DNA of 64,000 bases from Dicyema japonicum. Its lineage: Eukaryota > Dicyemida > Rhombozoa > Dicyemidae. The notes below the pieces were generated by a model. The model saw only the letters and a list, made by a program, of their open reading frames with translations, was not told the DNA's origin and made no database searches. Below are positions 11,580 through 23,284 of this stretch, piece after piece. Each line of letters starts with the position of its first letter. The first letter of the stretch is position 1. The stretch is taken from the NCBI GenBank assembly GCA_011109175.1, contig RDEW01000038.1, positions 131,616-195,615 of the forward strand, read 5' to 3'. The position numbers were made by a program, and so were the translations under genes.

Positions 11580-14500
11580 TTAAATGTGTCCGCCTATGCG
11601 GCCTGGACACTTCCGATGCACCCCATCTCCATTTTTTAATCTCGTCCTATCGTCGGATCCCATCGATCCTTTTCTCTACAATATATTTGACCGGTGCAAG
11701 AATCTTGTCTTCTTCCGTACTGAAAACATCAAATAGCTCTTTCCTCAAGGCCAACTTTATTGCTGACCTACTCGTTTTTTTCCATAAGTAACATAATTCT
11801 ATCTCTTTGACGAGAGAAAAACCATGCTTCGCATCCATATAGTAACTCTGGAAGACATAAAAGCGCTTGTAGCGTCTTCTTCCTTCTTCGTCTGATATCC
11901 TCCATGAAGGAATCTTCCCCATCGATAACTATCCTAAAGTAGCGGAGTGAATTTACTTTTGGAATACCAAGTGAGTAGGGCTGCGTACGATGTCTCCGTA
12001 GGCGACTAATTCTTAAGTAGCTGGAATTCTCAGTGGATAATTTCATCCCTCTCTTGGTGCACCAGTCCTGTACTTGTTCAATGAATGACTTGATTCTTCT
12101 TTCCGAGAAAATTGATTTCCCAGACGTATCCGTAATCAGAATATCATCTGCGTATATCAATAGTTTGGTATTCATATCCGGTGGAGTTGGGAAGTCTGAC
12201 AAGAACACGTTGAACAGAAGTGGGGTCAAGACAGAACCCTGTGGAACTCCCCTCTTCAGTATGATATCTTTTGACATATTTGCTCAAACACGTACTTGAG
12301 AAGTCCGACCTGTTAGGAAGTCTTTTATCCATATGAAAAGTTTCTTTTGAATATCAGCAGTTGCTAGCCATTATAGGAAGGCTTCATCCCACACGATATC
12401 AAAAGCCTTGGACAGATCCAAATATACCAGGTTGACTAGTCTCTTGAATTCCAGACCTCTCAATACCGTCGAATACATCTGGTAGATGCAATCCGTGCAG
12501 GATTTTCCAGGTCTGAAGGCACATTGTTCTGCGAGGAGGAAACCACTTTTTCTATGTGGTCGTTTAGCCTCTTGAAGGTAATTCGCTTAACAATCTTGGA
12601 AATAGAGCAGATGAGGCTGATCGGCCTATAGCTGAAAAGGTCCCTCCCTGACTTTCCCGGTTTCAAGATCATTCTGACTATAAAGGTTTTCAAGCGATTG
12701 GGGACGTAGCCATAATCTATGCTCGCATTGAATAAATTCTTCAGTATGAGCAGCAGATCCTCTGGGCCTTCCTTGAACAAGCTCATGCTAATATGGTCAC
12801 GTCCAGGGGATTTAGCTTTGCATGTTTTGATGGCAATCATGATGTCCTCTGTCGTTATCTTCATTTTAGTATCTTTGAGATCGTCCAAAGAATATGTTAG
12901 AATTTCTTGTGAATCATTTAACTTCTCCCTCGAGATCAGCTCTATCGGGTTGACCCCATGATTGCGGTCTAGTTGTTTCTTAAAGATATCTGGGGCTTCT
13001 TCCATAGAACATGATCTACCTTCTGGCTTGGTCGAAGAGATTTTTCATGTCATTCCTTTTTGGCCAGTTATTCTTTTGTAGAACTTCCAGAACGAGGGGT
13101 CTTTGGTGTTTAGTTTGCTTGCCTCGACCCTCAAACATTGTTCTTGAGACACTCTTGTTCCCTCTTCAATGGCTTTTTTGATTATCTTCAGTTGACCGGT
13201 CAATGCAATCCGGTTCATCCAGTCGACACATCTTCTGAGTTTGTTCCTCAGGCGGTTTCTTTCATTAATCATAGATGATGTAGAAGGGGAGAGATTGATG
13301 CTCTTCCCATAATTGTACTTGAGGGTCTCCTCCTTGCGTAAAGAAATAAGTATTCCTCCATCACAATGGAAAGGTCTTTGTCTATGTTGTCAATATCACT
13401 TCGGGAATAAGGTCCCTCCTTCCAGTTTTTGAGGTTTCTAGATATATATCTTATATAGTGTTCCCAGTTTTATCTTGTAGCCTGTGAACACTGACTCCGT
13501 AGTGTCTGGAGTCAGGTTCAATGACATCTCTTGAGGGATGTGGTCGTCCCAATTTCCCACATGATCATCGGTCTCTCCACATATGTGTAGAGAAGTGGTG
13601 ACACCAGGAACACCCCAAGCATGTCTCCCCCGTAGTGCAAGAAGTGATTCGGCTTCTCCAACGTCAAAATCTCGAAGCCAGTCTTATCACTCAATTTTCT
13701 TAGCCTGATTCTATCCTCATTGGTTCCGAGGCACCATATTTAATGTTCTTGGCATTTAGATCTCCCACTAAGACAGACATATCGTTCTTGTGAAGAATTC
13801 TTCAATTTCTGTGGAGCACTTTCTGATGTCCTTTGAATACATTCCTCCAATGTGTATCCAACGGCCACAGCATCGCACCTCGACGGAAACAAGTTCACAA
13901 TGTGTATTCATTATAACTTTTGGATCACGTATCTATAGAACATCACTTTAGAACAATGTGGTTTCAGTACCAGCCTCTGCACCTTCGCCCGTGGTACTTC
14001 CATAGAATTATATCTTTGTAGCATTGTGTTGGTCTTTTTCACCTTGTTCTCGTTGACCACCAGGATGTCAATCTTGGTGGACGATAGTAGTAGTGCCAGG
14101 TCATGACGCCTCTTCCTCAGGGATCGGGAGTTCACCAGCACTATCTTCAGGTTTCTTTTCAACTTTCTTGTTGGTGGCCTTGCTCTCCATGGTCAGGTCC
14201 ACCATTCTTCGTAAATCCACTCCGAATATGCCGCTTAGTTCCTTCAGTCTCGATATTATTTACTCCAGTTCTTTTGCAATTCTCCCTGATAACTTTTGCC
14301 TTTGTAGCCAGGCCGACTCTCGTGCAAAAGGAGCAGCTTCAATCTTGTTACTCCTTGGACCAATTATTTTTTTGGGCTGGCGGTTCTAATTTGTTGGTTA
14401 TAATATTCATTTGTTTTGGTTTCGTATTGTTGATTCAGGAATTTAACTTTTGCCTGGCCTCCATGAGCACAGGGCATCCTCCATATCTTGCACCGTGTTT

Positions 14501-15040
14501 TATTGACCCGCAGTTAACACATTTAGGTTCAAGACCCGGATCCGCATTGCACCTGGGGATGTCGTGCTCTCCGCGCAACGGAAGCATTTTTTCTTTCCCG
14601 TGCACTGGTATGCAAAGTGACCAACCTGCTGACAGCTGTAGCAGATCGGCGGTCCTCTTCGCATCCACTCACAAGAGATCTTGTTCGTTCCGATGTAGAA
14701 GCCACAGCGTATTAGTGATGTGGCCTCCGATTTACTATTGATCGAGGCCTTCGCCATTGGCATGGCCTGCGATCCTCTGGTCATTTGGGTAACCTTCGTG
14801 ACTGAGGGAGCCATCTCCTGGAGGTAGTCCAAGAGGTCGTCCTTCTTCACCCAGAAGGGAAAATTCCTGAGGACAATCTCAGACGGTTTTGCTAAGATTG
14901 TCTTGAAAAGGTGATTGTCACTACCAAAGGTACAGGTCTCATTCACAGCCTCCATATAGGTGGCCACGTGGGAGTTGTCCTGGAAATCCAGTCGGAAGGA
15001 CCCCTGTCCTCTATGGCTTATCCTCATAGATCCGTATTGG
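11580..15040 (-). mobile_element. Nearly full-length Jockey/R1-range LINE, inactive
   Basis: Read leftward. ORF1 (15027-14435, two frames) ends in CCHC zinc knuckles: 'CYSCQQVGHFAYQC', 'CFRCA...' and 'CVNCGSIKHGARYGGC'. The endonuclease starts at 14162 ('LKIVLVNSRSLRKRRHDL', 'STKIDILVVNENK'). The linker and RT span 13272-11650, with 'SYRPISLICSISKIVKRI' (about 12630), 'GVPQGSVLTPLLFNVF' (about 12240) and the catalytic 'YADD' near 12150. The 3' end near 11600 has 'GTCCGCCTATGCGG'. Frames are broken at several points. Order gag-like/EN/RT and knuckles fit the Jockey/I/R1 assemblage. It lies inside the Tc1-like element. Confidence 0.85.
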
Positions 15041-15109
15041 TCATAATTATATCTTATTTAGAAAAAATTAAAAAAAATGTCTGTTCGGTTTTTTTTGTTG
15101 AGTGTAAGT

Positions 15110-15420
15110 AGAGTAAATTAGGATGATCAGAAGTTTGCTTAACGATCCTTCTTTGGCTTTCCTGTTTTTTTCCACACGTGTAGAACATGTCCGATTTAAG
15201 ACTAAGTACGTTCTTAATGACTTTGAATAGGATTTCGAGCTTCTTTAAACATTTTGGTTTTGGAGTATTCATGGCCCAGTGCTTAATTATTGACAGCTCT
15301 TATAACCGTATTTAATTGTGTTAAAGAGAGCTTCATAGTAGTCTTTTGTTCAGGGACAGGTTCATTACAAAATTTCTCGGTGATATAAATTTCATCCCCT
15401 TCAAATATCTTTTTAAGTTG
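15110..15420 (-). other. Short ORF without recognised family
   Basis: A 72-codon minus ORF (15272-15054) overlaps the right Tc1 terminus. It probably has no function. The rest shows nothing I can call. Confidence 0.3.
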
Positions 15421-16262
15421 TCTCAAATCGAGAAGCATCTATTTGTTTGGTAAGTAAAAGTCACGTGGTTTCTTGAACATAATCCTGTTAGCGATTGATT
15501 CAGGGCTCCACGCTCTCTGATATACATTCCAGAAGAAGGGTTAAACTTATCTAACTTCTCAGTTGAAAAGTCCACTGGCTCTCATTCTAATCACTAATTT
15601 GTTACAGCAATTTCTTTTGCAGGTCACTGATCGTGTAAGCAAGAGTACAGAGGTCCTGTGAATCTATGCATTTTTTTAGTTTATCCCTTAGATTATTTCT
15701 TTTCAGCACAATCTTCCTGATGATTTAAAAACCCAACAATAACGTTTTCCCGAGTATATCTTTCTAGCGAGGTATCCAGATAATTTCTAATCAGATCTGT
15801 TACTTGTCTACTCAACCAATGGAGTTTCAAACTCAGCATTCCCTAGCCGTAATTTCTTTGTAATAAACATTCGACAGTTGGCCCAAGTTAGGCTTCTCGT
15901 GTCGCAATCTACTAAGAGACCAAATTCACTAACCGTCCTCAGATTTACTGAGAATAGCTATGGATGTGGTCACTGCCAATATTCCGATGGACAGTTAGTA
16001 TGACCACGTATTCAACAAGAAATGATTGTGTATTAGTCATACGTAAGGACCCTCACCAAGGCCTTAGCTCCTTCAGAGGTTTGCCATCCCTGTTATTCTT
16101 AAAAACCGAAGCATGTATTTTTGGAGTTTAGATCTCCCCCAAAAATGGTCATTGAATTTGCATACAACTCATTAATTTTCTTAGTGCTTTTTCTCAGAGA
16201 TTTTAAGTACAGGAATCCAATGGCGATCCATCCGTCGACATAACAAACAGGAAAACTCATTT
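15421..16262 (-). mobile_element. EN-type LINE fragment, endonuclease and linker
   Basis: Minus-strand translation gives 'WIAIGFLYLKSLRKSTKK', 'ANSMTIFGGDLNSKNTCFG' (about 16190-16110; the GGDLN motif is the endonuclease GD(L/F)N block), then linker-like text to about 15450 including 'FKKPRDFYLPNK'. Frames are intermittent. A distinct subfamily from the 11580-15040 element. Confidence 0.6.
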
Positions 16263-16440
16263 CTGGACGACATCAAGCTGAGCAGGAAAAAGCGGTCCTC
16301 TGCACAGGCAAGATGGCCGTCACTTTCATTTTCATTTTCATGAGAATAATCCTACCAAAACTGTGATATGGATGTGACACCTATCTAGTAACAAATTATG
16401 GTTTAGTTACCAGGAAACAGACTTTCCAAAAGATACTCCG
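16262..16440 (+). mobile_element. LINE RT C-terminal scrap
   Basis: Plus-strand 'FLDDIKLSRKKRSSAQARW' corresponds to the 'SFMEDIRRRRKKTLQALL' block of the 11580-15040 LINE. The same block is at about 38500-38640 and 45100-45200 on the minus strand. Confidence 0.6.
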
Positions 16441-17505
16441 CTTGAAACAACAGTAACTAGTAGATGATTTTTCTTAAGTACCAACATTATATGGTTACAT
16501 ATTAACTCCCTAAAACAACATCATAACAATTTTTACATGTAAACATTATTCTACGATTTTACATTTCATCAAAAACATACATGTCAACTATCTTATATGT
16601 GAGCTTATGATAGATGATCCTTAAAGTTCATTCAATTTTGTCTGCCAGGATTCGAACCCGCATTCTACGTGCATCCGAAACTTGGGATTTACGATATATA
16701 CAAAGTCAATTACCTTGTCCATGCTCACAAAAAGAACGAAGGCAAATGCTTTCACATCATAAAGCAAGGTAGACATTTGATGCAATAGAGGTATGCCACC
16801 ACCTCAACCTTCCAACCAATTAATCACTCGAATAATTGGCAATCAAAAATATGTTTGAAACTTTGATGCTAGAAGACTATTCTATGAATGGGAAACAATT
16901 TAAGCCAAAAATTTTATTTTAACAGAAAATCGTGAAAATAACTAAATGCCGAGAAAAGAAGCCAAAACAAGAAACTAATTATTTGATTGAGGATCCTTAA
17001 AAATAAAATGATAATTTTAACCTCAGGTTGGGTGATACTGTTTCTACAATATTAAATAATAAACTACAGAAATTCTTGAGTTAAAACTTGATTGCAGATT
17101 TCTCCACGTCGATGCCAATTTCCAAGAGGACACCAATACATTTCATTCAAATATGCTTCTTTATTTTTATCAGTCTCTTATCAGGTTTATTGACCTAAAA
17201 TAGTAAAAATTACAAAAATGACCATTATAAAATTTAATGTTCGAATATTATAAGATATTTGATTTTATACTTTATGCGGTAAAAAGATTAATGTTTCAAG
17301 CGAATATTTAATTTTGTAAAAAAATATGTATAATGTTGCAAGCGAATATATAATTTTGCAAAAAAATATTGTTGCAAGCGAATATTTAATTTTGTTTTTT
17401 TTTAAACATCAAGTTGTGAAAATTCTCTTAATAGAACCATTATAGTATAACCTCTAGAGCAGTGGTTCCCTACCTTTTTGAGAGCCTATCGACATTTTTC
17501 ATTTT
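16440..17505 (-). repeat. Composite repeat X, copy 1, ending in a hAT terminus
   Basis: Shared with 19855-20925, 35835-36930 and 41115-42180. It includes a tRNA-like segment (see 16648-16735), 'GAGGATCCTTAAAAATAAAA', 'GATGCCAATTTCCA' and three to four tandem units around 'GCAAGCGAATAT' (17290-17400). The right edge is 'CTCTAGAG' followed by 'CAGTGGTTCCCTACC', a hAT-type terminal inverted repeat cut off at about 17505. Confidence 0.8.
16648..16735 (-). repeat. tRNA-derived (SINE-like) segment in repeat X
   Basis: On the minus strand a 5' block 'GTGAGCATGGACAAGGTAAT' is followed about 60 nt later by a B-box-like 'GGTTCGAATCCTGG'. The spacing suits an internal Pol III promoter, but acceptor and anticodon stems do not fold as a functional tRNA. 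Equivalent segments lie at 20085-20172 (-), 36605-36695 (+) and 41850-41942 (+). Confidence 0.55.
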
Positions 17506-17519
17506 ATCGGACGTGGAAA

Positions 17520-19260
17520 ACTCTCCATAAATATATTAAACAAAATAGGGCTCAATACTGAACCTTGAGGTACTGCTCTTTTGATGATATTGCATCAGAT
17601 ATATATCCACACACCTTCACAAAAGATTGTCTTTCCTGAAGATAATTTCTTAGCCAAACAAATAAGTATCTTGGAACACATGCTGATACAAGCTGCTTTA
17701 ACAACGCTTCATAACATACACTGTCGAATGCTTTCGAGATATCAAGACATAATAAGTTTATTTGTTTCTTGGAATCCTTTGCTTTCATGATTTCAGAATT
17801 CATTAGAAAGAAACAGTCTGCACAGCCTCTTCCGGGACGAAAACCCCACTGCTCCGGAATCAGAAAGTCGTTTCTTCTATATGTCTGCTTAGCCTTTTGA
17901 AAATGATACGTTCAATCACTTTCGCGAAAGAACATATTAAGCTAATTGGTCTGTAGCTTGCCGGATCTCTCTTTGGCTTCCCTGGTTTTGGAAGCATCCT
18001 CACAACACTTTTCCATAATAAAGCAAGGCCAAGTCGCAAACACCCATCAAAGACATCGAGATAGTCAAAACAAAATATCCGACCTCCCCCGTCTGGTTTA
18101 TCCAGTATAATTTTTTCTGCACCCGACTTCGGACACATTATCTTCTGATAGCATTTCCAAAAAGAGGGATTCTTCATATCAATTTTTGCAGCCTCAGCCC
18201 TCCATATACGGTCAGTCTCCTCCTTCCATATATTGCTGATTGCTTCCTTCATCATCCTGATTCTGGCTGATATGAATTCCCCGTCTATTTTGTCAGCACA
18301 ACGTCTTTCTTTGCCCTTAGGCGATTCTTCTCCCTAATAAGCCTCATAATAATTGGCGACACAAAATAATAATTTTTTTGAAAAAACCCTTCGTGAATAC
18401 AGATGAAGATATGACTGCAGTAGATTTGTTAATTCTCTACTTGCAGCATTGATACTTCTATGGTTGAAAACTCTCTAGGTAGAAAACACAAATGATTGAA
18501 TATGAAGAACTTATAGTTGGCCCAATCCAAGTTAGATATGTTGAACCTCAAAAAGACATCTTACATAACATCTGGTCTCAAAGTGATAACTAATTCTTGT
18601 GGAATATGGTCACTCCCGATATCCCATAGAGTTTTTGGCTTTCCAACATTCACATATAGAGCTGGCGATACTAGGAAAACGCCGAGTTTGTCGCCACCAT
18701 GATAAAAAAATGATTTGGGTCATCCGACGTAAGGATCACAAAGCCACATGAATCAGACAATAATTCTAAACGTCGTCCATCCTGATTTGTCTTGCAACAA
18801 CCATAACTAGTGTTCTTCGAATTAAGAACCCCAATTAAGATAGTATAGGGATTTTTGTTGTAGAACTCAGTGATATCTGGAGAACAAGTCTCAAGATTCT
18901 TGGAGTATAGACCCCAACACTAATCCATACTCCGTCGCAACAAACTTCCATGCTTACAAATTCACACAATACATCAGAAACGACTTTTGGATTACGAATT
19001 CGGAGGCAGTCCGGTAGAAAATAGACGTTCCCGTACCAGCAACTGCTCAAGCCTTCCATAAAATGTCCACAGAATTGTATCCAGTCATTACTCTTCGCTT
19101 TCTTTAATTTCGTCTCATTGACCACCAAGATGTCGATCTTGGAGGCCCTCGCAAGTAGTGCTAGTTCATTATGCATTTTCCCTAGGGATCGAGCATTCAC
19201 TACCACTATTTTAAGTCCTTGCTTCTGATTTGTGAAGATCACCAAACCGGACCTACGCCT
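17520..19260 (-). mobile_element. EN-type LINE, endonuclease through RT, decayed
   Basis: Read leftward. 19245-18835 begins 'LKIVVVNARSLGKMHNEL' and 'SKIDILVVNETKLKKAK' (APE endonuclease start). The linker at 18255-18150 has 'NPSFWKCYQKIM'. RT motifs are 'SYRPISLICSFAKVIERI' (about 17950) and 'LCLDISKAFDSVCYEALL' (about 17740). The catalytic YADD part is missing because repeat X copy 1 with its hAT end abuts at about 17510. Sister of the 11580-15040 element. Confidence 0.8.
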
Positions 19261-19435
19261 CTGGAGGCCCTTATGAGACTAGACTCCAGATCACGAGACG
19301 GTGGCTTTGAAATTTCAATCAGTCTCCTGTACGTTTATGTGAGTGCACGAAGGAAGATCACCGGGCAAAGAAAAAGTCTTTGTTAAAATACATCGAGATC
19401 ACGTGATAATTAGTTTGGTTTTACCGTGGTCATGG
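19261..19435 (-). repeat. Probable 5' untranslated region of the adjoining LINE
   Basis: Minus-strand text with 'TTATCACGTGATC', 'TTTGCCCGGTGATCTTCCTT' and 'GTCTCATAAGGGCCTCCAGA' is repeated on the plus strand at 37345-37560 and partly at 42580-42655. At this copy it immediately precedes the endonuclease ORF, so it is most simply the LINE leader. Confidence 0.6.
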
Positions 19436-20925
19436 ATTAAATAAAAAATAAAAACAATGAATATTTTTACAATTGGTATTATTAGGACACGAATAAAAAA
19501 ACAACTCTATTTGTATACAATACATTGTATTTAATTTCTCCACCAAACTATATCAACACGGACTGGATATGAGTCTCTGGAAAAAAATGATCGCCCGAAT
19601 CATAAAAATTGGCTATGTTTTATTCCGTGTTACATAACAAGAATAAAATTGTTCTACCTTTAATATTAGACACGACTTTTCCTTATAATGGATCAATCAT
19701 TATGAGACAAACCTAAATCTGTTTAACAGATACCGGCTTCTGCTGAGGTTTAAAATCAATTAATTATTTATTCTTGATAACCTGATCTAATTAATGTTGA
19801 AGACAATGTGATTGTACTCATCACGGATATGTTTTTCATTTATAGGATCTTGGACCATGTGAACAAACCTTAGAAGACTGTCCGCTTGAAACAACAGTAA
19901 CTATAAGATGCTTTTTTTAAGTACCAACATTATATAGTTACATATTAACTCCCTAAAACAACATCATAACAATTTTTACATGTAAACATTATTCTAAAGA
20001 TTTTACATTTCATCAACAACATATTAACTATCTTATATGTGAGCTTATGATAGATGATCCTTCAAGTTCATTCAATTTTGTGCTGACCAAGATTCGAACC
20101 CGCATTCTACGTGCATCCGAAACTTGGGATTTACGATATATACAAAGTCAATTACCTTGTCCATGCTCACAAGATGAACGAAGGCAAATGCTTTCACATC
20201 ATAAAGCAAAGTAGACATTTAATGCAATAGTAGTATGTCATTATTTCAACACTCCAACCAATTAATCACTCGAATAACTGGTAAGAAAAAAATATATTGT
20301 AACTTTAATGCTAGAAGACTATTCTATTAAAGGGAAACAATTTAAGCCAAAAATTTTATTTTAACAGAAAATCGTGAAAATAACTAAATGCCGAGAAAAG
20401 AAGCCAAACAAGAAACTAATTATTTGATTGAGGATCCTTAAAAATAAAATGATAATTTTAACCTCAGGTTGGGTGATACTGTTTCTACAATATTAAATAA
20501 TAAACTACAGAAACTCTTGAGTTAAAACTTGATTGCAGATTTCTCCACGTCGATGCCAATTTCCATGAGGACACCAATACATTTCATTCAAATATGCTTC
20601 TTTATTTTTATCAGTCTCTTTATTATTATCAGGTTTATTGACCTAAAATAGTAAAAATTACAAAAATGACCATTATAAAAATTTAATGTTCGAATATTAT
20701 AAGATATTTGATTTTATACTTTATGCGGTAAAAAAGATTAATGTTTCAAGCGAATATTTAATTTTGTAAAAAAATATGTATAATGTTGCAAGCGAATATA
20801 TAATTTTGCAAAAAAAAAATATGTATAATGATGCAAGCGAATATTTAATTTTGTTTTTTTTAAACATCAAGTTATGAAATTCCTCTTAATAGAACCATTA
20901 TAGTATAACCTCTAGAGCAGTGGTT
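19436..20925 (-). repeat. Composite repeat X plus flank Y, copy 2
   Basis: Matches copy 1 across 19885-20925 and extends leftward (19436-19885, flank Y: 'CAACATTAATTAGATCAGGT', 'CAATACATTGTATTTAATT') in the same order as 36930-37335 and 42180-42545. The order hAT end, X, tRNA-like, Y, LINE leader recurs, so the whole 2-kb string was duplicated as a block. Confidence 0.8.
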
Positions 20926-21195
20926 CCCAACCTTTTTGAGAGCCTATCGACATTTTTCATTTTATACAGAACCCTTATATTGTTTTTAACAATTATCAGT
21001 ATTTTACTAATATAAAAAAATAAAATGCTAATTAGTGAGATGGTTGAGGCTGATGTCTCTTGCATAGCTATTTGGTATTTGGCATTGTCCTTGACAGGGA
21101 TAATCGTAGGTCTTATTCTACATACAGTAGATTCACGCGTTTTATGATTTATGGCGTCTAGAGCAGATTGCATCATCCGACACCAAACATTTAGT
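20919..21195 (-). mobile_element. hAT transposon 3' end fragment
   Basis: The terminal 'CAGTGGTTCCCAACCTTTTT' directly follows 'CTCTAGAG', a plausible 8-bp target. Minus-strand sequence beyond 20950 matches the tail of the hAT copy at 40900-41115 ('CCTACGATTATCCCTGTCA', 'AAACGCGTGAATCTAC'). Only about 270 bp of the element is present. Confidence 0.75.
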
Positions 21196-22390
21196 TTTCA
21201 CAAGTTATCTCCAAGTATGATATTTAATAGATTGTCATTTTAATTTTTGCATTGGCTTGGCAAGCGAAGAAAGCGAAAATTTAAAGAAATAAGTTGGGTA
21301 TAGGGTCAATACACACTGAACTCTCCGGTTAATCCTAAACAAACTAAAACGGCAACTTTTGTGTCCTACGTACTTTACCCTTTCTCCAGAACGCTAACTA
21401 TCCAGCTCTTGAGTCCTATGGTGATTGCCCATTCTGAAAAGACGCATTAGAGGGCAACATGCAAGTTCGAGTCGAACGGCCTTTCCACATCCAAGAAGAA
21501 TGCTCCGTGAATTCCTTTTTGTTACGGATAACGGTGAGCCTGGAAATACAACCTCAAGAGGCAGTCATCAACGGATCACCTCTTTCGGAATCCCACCTGA
21601 AGGTCAATTCTTTCCAATATTTCTACCTCCTCTAAGTTGAGGATCGATACCTGTCGTCCCTAACATCGTTTTGATACCAAAAGAACCATTTTTACCTAAT
21701 TTTGAAATCACGTGAATTGACCCAAAAATTAAAATTTCAACTTCTAACTTGGGAACTTGCCTCGTATTTTCTAACCTCAGATTGATCCCCAAAATCTCAT
21801 TTTGTAAAAAATCACAATTTTGACTTTTTCTAATTTAGGGAGCAGTTTATTATGGCCTCTAACCCACCCTTTATATCATAACTAGACAACTGCACATGGT
21901 CTAGCTCCTGCGGGGGACCTGTCACGAGCTTCAATCATTTGACAAACGACGCTGAGTCTCTTCTGGAACTTATTCCAATAGTAATGAGCGTGCACATGTT
22001 TCTAGTTTTGACTTAAAGTGCTTGAGAGACTTGAAATAAGAATTTTATTATTGCATTTGTAAGAAGAGTGTTTTAATAAGCAGTTTAAAAAACTCAAGTT
22101 TTTATTTTTTACCCACGTGGGCTGTTTCCCATTGTCCCACATCTCCGGGGTCTCTGGGATCTTGTATTAGGTGCCCAGAAATGATTAAAGTTGAAAGTCT
22201 TTGAAATTATCATTGAAGGTCACGCCACTTGACAGGAGTGATATTGATCGAAAATTTCGAAACTCAGTCTTCATATATAGATTTGACATTTTTACACCTT
22301 TTCTGTTGTGGAACTTCAAAAACCGAAGAGCTGAATTCTGTTTGGAAAGATCCTGAAGATGTTGGAGAGGTGGAAAGAACCCAAGTCCAT
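21196..22390. other. Unclassified repeat-like sequence
   Basis: A plus ORF (21425-21640) and an opposing minus ORF (21792-21604) overlap and have no recognisable motif. No host exon signature was found. The GC content above the surroundings suggests old transposon coding sequence, but I cannot name it. Confidence 0.3.
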
Positions 22391-22394
22391 CTAA

Positions 22395-22565
22395 AAGCCT
22401 TAATATCCTACAACTGAATATTAAGTGAATTGTAAGCGTGACAAACTCATGCTGCTTTTGACTACTCACAACGTAGGTTTCATTTTTCTTCACGAAACTG
22501 TGCTTACTCCTTCAAAATTGATCCAAAATTTACCGATACATGTGGGGAGATGATTGATAGGAAAG
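22395..22565 (+). mobile_element. LINE endonuclease start, fragment (family C)
   Basis: Plus-strand frames read 'KLMLLLTTHNVGFIFLHET' after 'LNIK', the beginning of an APE-type endonuclease. A second copy at 26720-26885 reads 'KIMLLLTTHNVGIIFQHKT'. The two also share flanking nucleotides. Confidence 0.55.
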
Positions 22566-22634
22566 AAATCTACCCCTCTTCTGCAATTAGATTCCTGAAA
22601 GATTTCCTAGAACGCAACGTTAAATGATATTGTT

Positions 22635-22860
22635 AACTGCTGGGTCCCTTCCGTCGTCGAATTTGTCGGACTTGATCGAAGTACTGGGAGAAGACCAGAC
22701 GGGATGCCGATCTTCCCATTTACAAAAGTATGCTCACTCGTATGGGATGTCAGTTGTGTTGAAACCTTTTCCCCGTGAAATATACCTTCCTGGGGAACCG
22801 GATTGTATTCAGGGACTCGCATGGAACAAAAATAAAAAGTAAGAACAGTCTCGACCCCAT
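22635..22860 (+). mobile_element. RLE-domain fragment (family A)
   Basis: Reads 'VVEFVGLDRSTGRRPDGMPI' then 'CSLVWDVSCVETFSP', the PDG...VWD pair of the presumed restriction-like endonuclease of the family most complete at 33640-35800. No RT is attached. Confidence 0.7.
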
Positions 22861-23213
22861 TCCAACATTAATTAGCATACCTTCACTTTTCTTCTTTAAA
22901 ATAGTCTCTGTCCTGACTAAGTGAAGGTTAACTTTTGGAAACATTACTATTATTCACAAAAGAACTGTTATTATGATAAGCAGATATTCATCGACAAGCT
23001 TTGTTAAATCCAGTTCATAGTCGAATATGATTGAAGGGTTTAACCAAAACTAAACAAATGAAAAGTTCATAGAAGACAAGTACAGAAGGTTGTAAAGAAC
23101 TTTAAGGTAAAAGTGCCTAAAACCTTTTAGTAAAAACCGACTGAAGTACCCTCTATTTTTAATATTTTTTTAAAATCACATTCTGATTTAATAAAAAATA
23201 AAAATATAAAAAC

Positions 23214-23219
23214 TTTATT
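23214..23219 (-). promoter_or_regulatory. AATAAA polyadenylation signal candidate
   Basis: AATAAA on the minus strand about 66 nt downstream of the stop codon of the RBM26/27-like gene. Confidence 0.5.
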
Positions 23220-23284
23220 TAAAACATTATAACATGTATCAAGACAATAATATAACCAAAATAAGTAAAATTACTAGAACTAAA

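Larger units (their letters stand above)
10377..15100 (-). mobile_element. Tc1-like transposon interrupted by a LINE
   Basis: The left end at about 10377 starts 'CACTCGGCAAAAAAAGCGAA' after TA. The right end at about 15100, read on the minus strand, starts 'CACTCAACAAAAAAAACCGA' and also abuts TA. The two termini stay similar inward for about 60 bp, through 'CTAAATAAGATATAATTA' on both sides. The inner side holds a Tc1-type transposase pseudogene (10640-11560). Bases 11580-15040 are a LINE, so the element was about 1.2 kb before interruption. The TA target and TIRs are seen directly; the nesting order is inferred. Confidence 0.8.

Noticed and set aside
14093-14741. Long plus ORFs (98 and 212 codons)
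   Set aside because: Antisense to the zinc-knuckle ORF1 and endonuclease start of the minus-strand LINE.
16648-16735. Functional tRNA gene
   Set aside because: A- and B-box-like motifs exist, but acceptor and anticodon stems do not pair and the segment recurs inside a dispersed repeat.
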